Shown: in pieces, positions 42,344 to 51,505 of the stretch | Position numbering within the stretch: position 1 is the first letter of the stretch | How the letters are laid out: the number at the start of each line of letters is the position of its first letter | Source of the DNA: an uncultured Woeseiaceae bacterium | GTDB taxonomy: Bacteria; Pseudomonadota; Gammaproteobacteria; Steroidobacterales; Woeseiaceae | Assembly: GCA_947259985.1 (NCBI GenBank) | Contig: CAMYOJ010000051.1 | Location: 18,121 to 82,120 of the forward strand | Direction: 5' to 3' | DNA length: 64,000 bases | Notes under the pieces: model-generated | The model's input: the letters and a program-made list of their open reading frames with translations, nothing else | Database searches by the model: none | Told to the model about the DNA's origin: nothing | Made by a program: the position numbers and the translations under genes

Positions 42344-43044
42344 GTACGCAGCCTGAACCGGAATACGTCGACGAACCGCTGTCAGAACAAGCTGTGCGTG
42401 ACTATCTCGCCGCCAACCCCGAATTCTTCGAAAACAATGCCAAACTGCTCAGCTCGCTCAACCTTCCGCATGCGAGCGGCGGTGCCGTGTCACTGGTCGA
42501 ACGGCAGGTATCGATGCTGCGGCAGAAAGACCTGAAGCTCGAACGCCAGCTAAAAGAACTGATCGAAGTCGCACGCGCCAATGATTTGCTATCCGCGAAG
42601 ATTCACGAATTGACGCTGCAGCTGCTTGCCGCGGGCGGCCTGCAAACAACGGTCGCTGCCGTCGAGGAGGCGATGCGCAGCGGTTTCGACGCGGACCAGG
42701 CCGTGCTCGTTGTGTTCGGCGAGCCCGACGCCTTCGCTGACATCAATGTCGGGCGGTTCTTCCACGTCGTAGAGCGCAAGGACTCGTCACTCAAACCTTT
42801 TTCGACGTTTCTTGGCGGTAAAGGCGCTCGCTGCGGCCGGATTCGTGACTCCCAACGCGAGTTCCTGTTCCACACGGATGCCGAGGAAATCGGCTCGGCC
42901 GCGCTCATACCGCTGGGCAAGGGTGCCGAAATCGGCTTCCTGGCGGTTGGCAGCGTGGATACCGATCGTTTTCACCCCGGCATGAGTATTGACTTCCTGA
43001 CGCGGCTCGGCGATCTCATCGCAGGGGCTCTGAAACGCTACTAA
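42340..43044 (+). CDS. DUF484 family protein
   Basis: 234 residues, its ATG overlapping the dapF stop by 4 bases. VRDYLAANPEFFENNAKLLSSLNLPHASGGAVSLVERQVSMLRQKDLKLERQLKELIEVARANDLLSAKIHELTLQLL is the DUF484 helix and coiled-coil start; a GAF-like domain follows (~85-234), ending LGDLIAGALKRY. DUF484 lies between dapF and xerC in many gammaproteobacteria. The function is unknown; a GAF-like sensory role is a guess. Confidence 0.92.
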   Translation: MSTQPEPEYVDEPLSEQAVRDYLAANPEFFENNAKLLSSLNLPHASGGAVSLVERQVSMLRQKDLKLERQLKELIEVARANDLLSAKIHELTLQLLAAGGLQTTVAAVEEAMRSGFDADQAVLVVFGEPDAFADINVGRFFHVVERKDSSLKPFSTFLGGKGARCGRIRDSQREFLFHTDAEEIGSAALIPLGKGAEIGFLAVGSVDTDRFHPGMSIDFLTRLGDLIAGALKRY

Positions 43045-43048
43045 GCCC

Positions 43049-43925
43049 ATGGACGATGCCGGCTGGATCGATCGTTTTGTCCGGCACCTCGAATTCGAGC
43101 GTCGACTGAGCCCGCTCACCTGCAAGAATTACCGGCGCGATCTCGAAATGCTGCGTGACTTCGCCGCGACCTCTGGTGTCTCGGGGTGGGATGGCCTGGA
43201 CGAAGAACACATACGCGCGTATTCGGCGGCCAGCTTCAGGAAGGGCCAGAGCGCGAAGAGCATACAGCGACGCCTGTCCGCCGCCCGCACCTTCTTCCGT
43301 TACCTGATGCGCGAGAAGTTCGTTGAAAAGAACCCGATTGCGTCGGTATCTGCGCCGAAAGCGCGAAAACGGCTGCCTGGCAACCTCGATGCGGATCGCA
43401 TGGCCCGGCTGCTCGACATTCCGGGTGACGGCCCTATCGTCGATCGCGACCGTGCCATCCTCGAGCTGCTGTATTCCTCGGGCCTGAGGCTCGCCGAGCT
43501 GACCGATCTCGATTGTGGCGACGTCGACATACAGGACGCCACGGTGCGGGTCACTGGCAAGGGCAACAAGGATCGCATCGTCCCTGTCGGCCGACATGCG
43601 CGCAAGGCGGTCTTGAAATGGCAGCGATCCCGGCCCGGCATGGCCAATGTCGACGAAAAAGCGCTGTTCGTGTCGAACCGCGGGACGCGTATAAGCCCAC
43701 GCTCGGTGCAGGCCCGGGTCAGCCACTGGGCCCGCCGCCAGGGCATCGATGTTCCGGCATTCGTTCGCAACCCACCTGCTGGAATCGAGCCATGACCTCA
43801 GGGGCGTGCAGGAACTCCTGGGGCACGCCAACATCTCCACGACGCAGGTTTATACTCACCTTGATTTCCAGCATCTGGCCCAGATATACGACCAGACGCA
43901 TCCACGAGCGCGCAAGAAAGACTAG
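43049..43925 (+). pseudogene. xerC: Tyrosine recombinase XerC, frameshifting deletion near the active site
   Basis: The N-terminal SAM-like domain and the first catalytic residues are normal: [34 protein letters not shown] (Arg) and [12 protein letters not shown] (Lys). After ARRQGID the first frame diverges and stops at 43795. The family C-terminus continues in another frame: [20 protein letters not shown], then [20 protein letters not shown] (His and nucleophile Tyr), ending at 43925. XerC normally has HVHPHxLRHSFATH here; the window joins GID directly to MFRHSF, so roughly 20 bases are missing, including the catalytic His of HxxR. XerC resolves chromosome dimers at dif with XerD, so a null is tolerated but harmful. 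Confidence 0.85.
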
Positions 43926-43953
43926 CCAGAAGCGCCGCAGCAGGAATAACACC

Positions 43954-44484
43954 ATGGAACAATTTCGAGGGACCACGATTGTCTCTGTCCGGCGCAATGG
44001 CAAGGTCGCCATTGCCGGCGACGGGCAGGTCAGCATGGGTAATACGGTCATGAAGGGCAACGCTCGCAAGGTTCGACCGCTGGCCGACGGCAAAGTGATC
44101 GCCGGGTTTGCCGGAGGCACGGCCGACGCATTCACGCTGTTCGAGCTGTTCGAATCGAAGCTCGAGCAATATGGCAAGCTCACGCGGGCCGCCATCGAGC
44201 TGGCCAAGGACTGGCGCACGGACAGGCGCCTGAGGCGTCTCGAGGCACTTCTGTGTGTTGCCGACACAGAGAGTTCGTTCGTCGTTTCGGGTAACGGTGA
44301 CGTCATTGAACCCGAGCACGACCTCATGGCAATCGGCTCCGGTGGGCCCTATGCCCAGGCGGCGGCGCTGGCGCTCATGAGAAATACGGATCTCGAAGCC
44401 CGTGATATCGCCGAGCAGGCGCTCAAGATCGCCGGCGAGATCTGCGTCTTCACCAACCAGAACATCATTATTGAAGAACTGTAG
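43954..44484 (+). CDS. hslV: ATP-dependent protease subunit HslV
   Basis: 176 residues from ATG 43954. [40 protein letters not shown] contains the catalytic N-terminal Thr after a short propeptide (MEQFRG), then the proteasome-beta-like fold and the [17 protein letters not shown] motif. HslV is the peptidase ring of the HslUV heat-shock protease. A longer frame-open start within xerC is rejected. The gene follows xerC by 28 bases and is separated from hslU by a REP-like hairpin. Confidence 0.95.
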   Translation: MEQFRGTTIVSVRRNGKVAIAGDGQVSMGNTVMKGNARKVRPLADGKVIAGFAGGTADAFTLFELFESKLEQYGKLTRAAIELAKDWRTDRRLRRLEALLCVADTESSFVVSGNGDVIEPEHDLMAIGSGGPYAQAAALALMRNTDLEARDIAEQALKIAGEICVFTNQNIIIEEL

Positions 44485-44525
44485 GAGCGCCTTTCCAGGG
44501 CTTCGCGGGCATCGCCCGCTCCCAC
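44481..44525. repeat. REP-like palindromic element between hslV and hslU
   Basis: GTAGGAGCG (44481-44489) and CGCTCCCAC (44517-44525) form outer arms matching in 8 of 9 places; GCGGGC-ATCG-CCCGC-like inner arms (44505-44510 and 44514-44519) form a tight hairpin. Read in reverse it has the GTGGGAGCGGGC head known from Pseudomonas REP elements. It begins on the hslV stop codon. I saw no second copy in the window and no REP-associated transposase. Confidence 0.6.
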
Positions 44526-44540
44526 GGTCAGAGAATTACT

Positions 44541-45875
44541 ATGTCACAGATGACACCCAGAGAGATTGTCCAGGAACTGGACAAGCACATCGTCGGCCAG
44601 GATGAGGCGAAACGCGCCGTCGCTATCGCGCTCAGGAACCGCTGGCGCCGCGTGCAGGTCGACGAACCCCTGAGGAGCGAAATCACTCCCAAGAACATCC
44701 TCATGATCGGACCGACCGGCGTCGGCAAGACCGAGATTTCACGGCGGCTGGCACGGCTCGCGAAGGCGCCTTTCGTCAAGGTCGAGGCGACCAAGTTCAC
44801 CGAGGTCGGCTACGTCGGGCGCGAAGTGGACAGCATCGTTCGCGACCTCATGGACGTGTCGATCAAGATGACGCGTGAAGACGGGATGGCCAAGGTCCGC
44901 CACCGCGCCGAGGACGCGGCCGAGGAACGCGTTCTCGATGCCCTTCTGCCGCCCGCGTCGCGTGGCGTTGGTTTCGCGGCTGAGCCCGAGCCGCAGGATA
45001 ACGAGACGCGGCAGAAATTCCGCAAGATGCTCCGCGAGGGCAAGCTCGATGACAAGGAAATCGAGGTCGAGATCCAGGCGCTGCCCGTCGGTGTCGAGAT
45101 CATGGCCCCACCGGGCATGGAGGAAATGACGAGCCAGCTACAGGGCATGTTCCAGAACCTCGGCGGGAATCGCAGCAAGACGCGCAAGCTCAAGGTGAAA
45201 GAGGCTTTTCGCCTGCTGACCGACGAGGAAGCCGCAAGAATGCTCGATGAGGAAGAGCTCAAGACGCAGGCGCTCGAGGCCGTCGAACAACACGGCATCG
45301 TCTTCCTCGACGAACTCGACAAGGTCGCAAGGCAGTCCGGCACCCAGGGCGCCGACGTATCACGCGAAGGCGTGCAGCGCGACCTGCTGCCGCTCGTCGA
45401 AGGGTCGACGGTCAACACCAAGTACGGCATGGTGAAGACCGACCATATCCTGTTTATCGCTTCGGGTGCGTTTCACGTTTCGAAGCCGTCCGACCTGATC
45501 CCCGAATTGCAGGGGCGCTTCCCGATCCGCGTCGAGCTGAAGTCGCTGACGACCGGGGACTTCGTGCGCATCCTGACGGAGCCCGACGCCTCCCTGACGC
45601 TGCAGTACGGCGCCCTCCTCGATACCGAAGGTGTCAGCGTGGAGTTCGATGAAGGCGGCGTTCGACGCATTGCCGAAGTGGCGTTCGAGGTCAACGAAAA
45701 CACCGAGAATATCGGCGCCCGCCGCCTGCACACGGTCATGGAGCGACTGCTCGAGACCGTGTCGTTCGAGGCGTCCGACAAGAGCGGCACAACACTCACC
45801 GTCGACGCGGCCTACGTCGACGATCACCTTGCCGAGCTGTCACAGGATGAGGACCTGAGCCGTTACATTTTGTAG
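44541..45875 (+). CDS. hslU: ATP-dependent protease ATPase subunit HslU
   Basis: 444 residues. [33 protein letters not shown] is the HslU N-terminus; Walker [16 protein letters not shown], Walker [10 protein letters not shown], and the intermediate domain between (~110-240). [27 protein letters not shown] is the sensor region. The C-terminal DLSRYIL inserts into HslV to open its gate. A hexameric unfoldase for SulA-like and misfolded substrates. Follows hslV by 56 bases that hold a REP-like element. Confidence 0.96.
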   Translation: MSQMTPREIVQELDKHIVGQDEAKRAVAIALRNRWRRVQVDEPLRSEITPKNILMIGPTGVGKTEISRRLARLAKAPFVKVEATKFTEVGYVGREVDSIVRDLMDVSIKMTREDGMAKVRHRAEDAAEERVLDALLPPASRGVGFAAEPEPQDNETRQKFRKMLREGKLDDKEIEVEIQALPVGVEIMAPPGMEEMTSQLQGMFQNLGGNRSKTRKLKVKEAFRLLTDEEAARMLDEEELKTQALEAVEQHGIVFLDELDKVARQSGTQGADVSREGVQRDLLPLVEGSTVNTKYGMVKTDHILFIASGAFHVSKPSDLIPELQGRFPIRVELKSLTTGDFVRILTEPDASLTLQYGALLDTEGVSVEFDEGGVRRIAEVAFEVNENTENIGARRLHTVMERLLETVSFEASDKSGTTLTVDAAYVDDHLAELSQDEDLSRYIL

Positions 45876-45899
45876 GGCGGAGGGGTATCCTCGCACACC

Positions 45900-46652
45900 A
45901 TGGCCAAGCCACAAGATGACACGACGCACTTCGGTTTCCAGCCCGTAGCGGCGGACGAAAAGGCAGGCCTCGTGCGCGAGGTGTTCGACTCTGTCGCGAC
46001 CCGATACGACGTCATGAATGACCTCATGTCGGCAGGCTTGCACCGGCTCTGGAAGCGATTCACGGTCGACCAGGCTGCCCTGAAAAGCGGCGACGTGGTT
46101 CTCGACCTCGCGGGTGGCACGGGTGACCTCGCACGCGCCTTTTCGCGAAAGGTTGGCAAGAGCGGCCTGGTCGTCCTGGCCGACATTAACGCGGCGATGC
46201 TGCGTCAGGGCCGCACGCGTCTCGTTGATGCGGGCGTCGCGGGCAACCTGTCGATCGCACAGGTCGACGCGCAGCATCTGCCTTTTGCAGACAAGACATT
46301 CGATTGCATCGCGATCGCCTTCGGCCTGCGTAACGTGACCGACAAGGATGCGGCGCTGCGCTCCATGCACCGCACGCTTCGACCGGGCGGCAAGGCCATG
46401 ATTCTGGAATTCTCGGAGCCGAACAAAGCAATCAAACCTGCCTACGACCTGTACTCGTTCAAGGTGCTGCCGACATTGGGCAAGCTCGTCGCCAGGGATG
46501 CCGACAGCTACCAGTACCTCGCCGAGTCGATTCGCATGCATCCCGACCAGGAAACACTCAAGAGCATGATGGAGGACGCCGGCTTCGAACGCTGCCGCTA
46601 TCACAATCTCGCGGCCGGCATCGTTGCGCTGCATATCGGTTATCGGGTCTGA
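45900..46652 (+). CDS. ubiE: Ubiquinone/menaquinone C-methyltransferase UbiE
   Basis: 250 residues. [46 protein letters not shown] is the UbiE signature; the S-adenosylmethionine site is [15 protein letters not shown], with [14 protein letters not shown] [14 protein letters not shown]. It methylates the benzoquinol ring in ubiquinone synthesis. The start is an ATG 24 bases after hslU. It is followed by ubiJ and ubiB, the common proteobacterial cluster. Confidence 0.95.
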   Translation: MAKPQDDTTHFGFQPVAADEKAGLVREVFDSVATRYDVMNDLMSAGLHRLWKRFTVDQAALKSGDVVLDLAGGTGDLARAFSRKVGKSGLVVLADINAAMLRQGRTRLVDAGVAGNLSIAQVDAQHLPFADKTFDCIAIAFGLRNVTDKDAALRSMHRTLRPGGKAMILEFSEPNKAIKPAYDLYSFKVLPTLGKLVARDADSYQYLAESIRMHPDQETLKSMMEDAGFERCRYHNLAAGIVALHIGYRV

Positions 46653-46658
46653 AACGCT

Positions 46659-47264
46659 ATGAACCCGCTCGAAGCCGCGCTGCGCCCGATCGCCAACATT
46701 CTGAATCGCAATATCCGCGCGACAACGCCGGCTCGGGAATTGTGCCGCAAGCTGGAGGGCACCGTCGTCGCTGTGCGGGTTCGCGATACGGCGCTTGCAA
46801 CCTGGTTCATCGTGCACGATCAGATGCTGGACCTCACGACAGAGGTGGATACCGAGCCGGATGTCCTGATCAGCGGTTCGCTCGTCACGCTGGCGCGCAT
46901 GGCCGGGGAATCGGGCGCCAGCGCCATTCGCGCCGGTGAACTCGAGCTTGCGGGTGACCCCGTCCTCGCCGATCAGTTTCAGAAGCTGCTCAACTACGCA
47001 AAGCCTGACATCGAGGAAGAGTTGTCGGGTGTCGTCGGCGATGTCGCGGCACACCGTCTCGGCGAGTTCGCCAGGGGCGTGGGCCGGTGGACACGCGAAG
47101 CAGGTTCCACGATGGGAGCAAACATTCGCGAATACCTGCAGGAAGAAAGCCGTGACGTGCCCAGTCGCTACGAGGTCGATCATTTCGCGAGTGACGTCGA
47201 CGCACTGCGCGACGACGTCGACCGGCTCGAGGCTCGCATCAAGCGGCTGCAGGAAGACAGCTGA
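46659..47264 (+). CDS. ubiJ: Ubiquinone biosynthesis accessory factor UbiJ (SCP2 domain)
   Basis: 201 residues. N-terminal SCP2-type lipid-binding domain (LCRKLEGTVVAVRVRDTALATWFIVHDQ, DVLISGSLVTLARMAGESGA, IRAGELELAGDPVLADQFQKLL) and a C-terminal coiled coil (VDHFASDVDALRDDVDRLEARIKRLQ). It holds the hydrophobic intermediates in the soluble Ubi complex and binds UbiK, whose gene is at 30374. Six bases after ubiE and two before ubiB. Confidence 0.92.
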   Translation: MNPLEAALRPIANILNRNIRATTPARELCRKLEGTVVAVRVRDTALATWFIVHDQMLDLTTEVDTEPDVLISGSLVTLARMAGESGASAIRAGELELAGDPVLADQFQKLLNYAKPDIEEELSGVVGDVAAHRLGEFARGVGRWTREAGSTMGANIREYLQEESRDVPSRYEVDHFASDVDALRDDVDRLEARIKRLQEDS

Positions 47265-47266
47265 CG

Positions 47267-48895
47267 ATGACGCGCACCCGCACGATTTTCCGGATGCTCG
47301 CTATCCAGCGCGTACTCGTGAAGTACGGCCTGGACGAATTCATCAAGGAAACGCACCTTTTGCGTCCGCTCAGGTTCCTGTTCTACCTGGCGCCGAGGCG
47401 CCGCGACAGCTCAGCACCGGTCGGCGAACGCATTCGCCTGGCGCTGGAGGAACTCGGTCCGATCTTCGTGAAGTTCGGCCAGGCCATATCGACGCGCCGC
47501 GACCTGCTGCCCGCCGATATCGCCGACGAACTTGCCAAGCTCCAGGACGCCGTGCCGCCGTTTCCGGTCGAGCAGGTACTCGAAATCCTCAACGGCGCTT
47601 ACGGTCAGCCGGCCGAGCAGGTATTCGAGCGCTTTGACGTGGAGCCCCTGGCCGCCGCCTCGATCGCACAGGTGCACACCGCGAAACTCAAAGGCGACGC
47701 CGAGGTCATCGTCAAGGTACTGCGGCCCGGCGTACAGGAACAGATCGAACGCGACCTGGCCGTGCTGCGCATGCTTGCGGGTCTGGCCGACCGTTACTGG
47801 GAACACGGCAAACGCCTGAGGCCGCTCGAAGTCGTCGACGAGTACGAGCATACGATCATCGATGAGCTCGACCTCATGCGCGAGGCCGCCAACACGGCGC
47901 AGCTCAAGCGCAACTTCGCGGGCTCCGAAATGCTCTACGTGCCCGACATCTACTGGGACTACTGCCGCCCCGAAGTGCTCGTGCAGGAGAGAATTTTCGG
48001 CACGCCGATCAGCGACATGAAGTCACTGCGCGAGGCCGGCACGAATATCCAGGTGCTGGCCGAGAACGGTGTTGAGATCTTCTTCACGCAGGTGTTCCGC
48101 CACAATTTCTTCCACGCCGACATGCATCCCGGAAACATTTTCGTGATCACCACCGATCCCGAGCGACCGAAGTATGCCGCCGTGGATTTCGGTATCGTCG
48201 GCACGCTGAGCCCCGAGGACCAGCGCTACCTGGCCGAGAACTTCCTGGCGTTTTTTGATCGCAATTACCACCGTATTGCGAAACTGCACCTCGATTCGGG
48301 CTGGGTGCCGCCCGGCACGCGTATCGACCAGCTCGAAACAGCCGTGCGCACGGTCTGCGAACCGATCTTCAACAAGCCGCTCGCAGAAATCTCGTTCGCC
48401 CAGGTCCTGATGCGCCTGTTCCGCGTCGCACAGCGCTTTAATGTCGAGATTCAGCCGCAGATGATCCTGCTGCACAAGACCCTGTTCAATATCGAGGGCC
48501 TGGGCCGCGAACTGTATCCCGAGCTCGACCTCTGGAAGACGGCTCACCCCGTGCTCAGGCAATGGATGGATGAGCAGGTCGGCGGCAGGGCGATGCTCAA
48601 GGATGTGCGCGAGAACCTGCCGCAACTGCGGGACGCCTTGCGGGAGCTACCCACGATCCTGCAGAAGCTCGGTGAGCAGGCGTCCGCAGCCGGCTCGAAC
48701 CAGCGCCCCGCCGAGCTTTCGGGGATTCGCAAACAGCTCCGGGAACAGCAGACGCAACGCTACTGGCTAACGACGGCCGCCGTGTCCGTACTCGCCGGAA
48801 CGCTTGTTTTCACACTCGCGCCTGCACCCGTTTTCGGCTGGCCGATCATGGCCATCGGCGCCGTCGCGGCGGTCGCCGCCCGGCCCAGGAAATAG
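47267..48895 (+). CDS. ubiB: Ubiquinone biosynthesis protein UbiB (atypical kinase/ATPase)
   Basis: 542 residues. Family motifs are present: KxGQ extension LGPIFVKFGQAISTRRDLLP, Ala-rich nucleotide loop AAASIAQVH, Lys in VIVKVLRPGV, HADMHPGN and AAVDFGIVG. C-terminal residues ~500-540 contain two hydrophobic segments (TTAAVSVLAGTLVFTLAPAPVFG, IMAIGAVAAVAA) that anchor it in the inner membrane. It supports ubiquinone synthesis through ATPase activity. Last gene of ubiEJB. Confidence 0.95.
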   Translation: MTRTRTIFRMLAIQRVLVKYGLDEFIKETHLLRPLRFLFYLAPRRRDSSAPVGERIRLALEELGPIFVKFGQAISTRRDLLPADIADELAKLQDAVPPFPVEQVLEILNGAYGQPAEQVFERFDVEPLAAASIAQVHTAKLKGDAEVIVKVLRPGVQEQIERDLAVLRMLAGLADRYWEHGKRLRPLEVVDEYEHTIIDELDLMREAANTAQLKRNFAGSEMLYVPDIYWDYCRPEVLVQERIFGTPISDMKSLREAGTNIQVLAENGVEIFFTQVFRHNFFHADMHPGNIFVITTDPERPKYAAVDFGIVGTLSPEDQRYLAENFLAFFDRNYHRIAKLHLDSGWVPPGTRIDQLETAVRTVCEPIFNKPLAEISFAQVLMRLFRVAQRFNVEIQPQMILLHKTLFNIEGLGRELYPELDLWKTAHPVLRQWMDEQVGGRAMLKDVRENLPQLRDALRELPTILQKLGEQASAAGSNQRPAELSGIRKQLREQQTQRYWLTTAAVSVLAGTLVFTLAPAPVFGWPIMAIGAVAAVAARPRK

Positions 48896-48961
48896 CTAAG
48901 TAAATTCCGAAACATGCGGTTCGATCCGTAAGTGTAATCCACCGCAACTTTCCGCCCCCAA

Positions 48962-48977
48962 ACTGACAATTGTCAGT
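48962..48977. promoter_or_regulatory. 16-base palindrome upstream of the decaheme cytochrome gene
   Basis: ACTGACAATTGTCAGT is perfect. The TGA-N6-TCA core fits the CRP/FNR superfamily (FNR-like form CTGAC-N4-GTCAG). It lies 113 bases before the cytochrome ATG. The 194-base gap also holds AT-rich sequence at 48990-49015 that could be a promoter. Regulator unknown. Confidence 0.5.
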
Positions 48978-49089
48978 GTTGCGAAACGTCTCTCAATTTA
49001 AGGTTGTTTGAATTCCGGAAGTCCGCCCGGGCCGTTCCCGGACGCCTCCGGACCTCAACAAAAAGTGGAAATTCACGAGGAGGGCCATC

Positions 49090-51443
49090 ATGCGGTTCAA
49101 CGGATTCTTAAAAATTAGCTGGGTGCTAATAGCTTGGCTGGCGCTTGGCCTCGCAGGCTGCGAGGGCGACGATGGCTCGGATGGCGCGACAGGGCCGGCC
49201 GGTCAGGATGGCGCTGATGGCGCCGATGGCGCCGATGGCGCTGATGGCCAGGACCTGACGGCCGTTATCACGATTGGCGATGGTTCGGCACTGACCGAGG
49301 AAGAGATCGAGGAACTCGGCAAACTGCAGGCCGTGATCACGGGTGTGACCGTGGCCAGCCCGCCGGTCGTTGATTTCACAGTGACTGACGCCAACGGCAA
49401 TCCCGCACAGGGCATCGCATCTGGTTACGTCTGGTTTACGTTCGCAAAACTGGTTCCGAATACGGACCCGGACGTCAATGGCGGCTTACCATACTGGCAG
49501 AGCTACGTGAATCGCTCCGAAGACGTTGCCGACAATGCTAACGGAAGAGGCAGCGACGTTCTGGACCTCGCCGTGCAGGCAACGACGGATAGCCGCTTCA
49601 GCGGCGGCTCGCACGTCGAGGTTGCACCGGGTCAGTACCAATACACCTTCGGTACCGACGTGGCCAACGTGACGTCGCCGATCGCGGTCGCCTGGGAACC
49701 CAACCTGACGCATCGCGTCGGCCTCGAGATTCGTCTTGATGGCGAAGGCGAAGTACCGCTCGCCCCGGACAATCCTGTGTTTGATTTCGTACCCGATGGC
49801 GGTGCCGGATCAGGCATTACGAAGGACATCCTGGACACCGACAAGTGCAACGGCTGCCACTATGAATTCGCTTTTCACGGTGGCCCTCGCAAGACCATGG
49901 AATACTGCGTGACCTGCCACAATCCGGGCACGGTCGACCAGGATTCGGGCGAGAACCTTGACATGGCCGCGATGCTCCACTCGGTCCATATGGGTGAGGA
50001 CCGCGCGGGCGCAGTTCCCTACATCATCTGGGGATTCTCGGACTTCTCACACGACTACTCAGAAGTCACCTATCCGCAGTCGAAGACCTATTGCGAGACC
50101 TGCCACACGGCATCGGCCGCTGCACCTGATGGCGACAACTGGAATGCGGCCGCAACGGCCAAGACCTGCGGCGGCTGTCATGCCGACGGTTTGCTCGCAG
50201 CGAATTTCGACGCCGTGACGGGCCAGGCCGAGTACCAGTTCGACCATGCCGTTTCTGACGTTCCCGCACTCGGTCCCGCGGACGACGGGCTGTGCAACGA
50301 CTGCCATCTCGGCAATATCAACACGGCCGGCGACGCGCTCTCGATCCACAGCAGCATTGCCGGCGACGATCGGGCCAGAGCAGAGGCTGGAGACAACTTC
50401 GTGTTCAGTATTCTGGGCGCGACGAATGTGGGTCCCGGCTTGATACCTACCGTGCGGATTCTGGTCACCGACCCTGACGGTGTAGCGTACGATATCCTGA
50501 ACGATCCAGAGTTCGATTCAGTAGTGGTGACGAGAACGGTTTGGTTCTCGGTGCGCGTCAGAACGACGACCTGTCGATACAGGCCGTCCAGGCTCTGAAC
50601 TTCCGGGACACGGGCTATCCGTACCGTATGCGTCTCGGTGCTATTCAGGCCGTTGCCGCTCCTAACGCTGCGGCCGATGGAAGTTTCGATGTTCCGTTCT
50701 TCCAGGCACTGCCGGCCGATTTCACCGGTGACGTAGTGTTTGGACTGGGCGGACACCCGGCCTGGCAGACCACGGACCAGAACGGCGATGTCTATTGGGA
50801 GCGCGCTGCTGCTGTCAGTGCCCTGTACTTCCCGGGCACAGAACGCGTAGCGGCCTTCGATAGCGCACAGTGCAACGCCTGTCATAATCGTCTGCTGGCA
50901 CACGGTTCAAATCGCAATGGCAACGTCGAATTCTGCCTGATTTGCCACAACGCTGATGCAGCAGTATGCGACGTCAACCCTCTGCCTGACGGCTCTTGCC
51001 CGGCAGGCGTGACCATGGAAGGCTACGGGATGGCCCTGATGATTCACTCTGTCCACTCAGCAAGCACGACATGGCTGGAAGGCTGGGCTCAGGATATTAC
51101 GTATCCGCAAGCTATTGCGAATTGTGACACCTGTCATAAGGACGGAGCGTATGACGTGGCCCGTACTTCGGCCAGGGCGGTAAGCACTGACCATGGTGCC
51201 GATATCCGAATCTGGACGGACGACATCGCAACGACGCCGAACGCGGCGGCCTGCGGCTCCTGCCACAGCAGCGTCGCGGCAGCTGGCCACTTTAGCAGCA
51301 ACAATGGCCAGGTTGGCGTGGCGAAGAGCGATATCCTGACGGTCGGCGGCCTGCCGAACGGACAGGAAGCCTGCGCTGTGTGCCATGGAACGGGCAGCGA
51401 GTTTGCTACCGAGCTTTACCACAACCCGGGTATCGCTGAATAA
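49090..51443 (+). pseudogene. OmcA/MtrC-type decaheme c-type cytochrome lipoprotein, frameshifted
   Basis: Two frames together encode one protein. The first (49090-50598) has a lipobox (LALGLAGC), then a collagen-like Gly-Ala-Asp repeat, then five CxxCH sites: CNGCH, CVTCH, CETCH, CGGCH, CNDCH. The second, from about 50530 to 51443, has five more: CNACH, CLICH, CDTCH, CGSCH, CAVCH. The total of ten and the 5+5 split match the two pentaheme modules of OmcA/MtrC, separated by beta domains. The frame breaks near 50505-50535, within the second beta domain. Such cytochromes sit on the outer membrane and pass electrons to minerals or other extracellular acceptors. No mtrA/mtrB-type partners are here. 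GAGGAGG gives a strong ribosome site. Confidence 0.88.
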
Positions 51444-51466
51444 GTAGACTAAGAAAATCAACTTTG

Positions 51467-51494
51467 GGGCGCCCGCAAGGGCGCCCTTTTTTTT
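51467..51494 (+). terminator. Rho-independent terminator of the decaheme cytochrome gene
   Basis: GGGCGCCC, loop GCAA, GGGCGCCC, eight T (51487-51494). It lies 24 bases after the stop and ahead of the convergent phospholipase D-type gene. Confidence 0.9.
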
Positions 51495-51505
51495 GGCAAG
51501 TCAGA

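Noticed and set aside
43513..43953. Upstream extension of hslV through xerC
   Set aside because: HslV must begin close to its catalytic Thr; ATG 43954 gives the family length.
45840..47183. 447-residue minus-strand open frame
   Set aside because: Antisense to ubiE and ubiJ, both certain.
49190..49255. Short GGCGCCGAT-type tandem repeat
   Set aside because: It is coding: a Gly-Ala-Asp collagen-like segment usual after the lipobox in this cytochrome family, not a mobile or CRISPR repeat.
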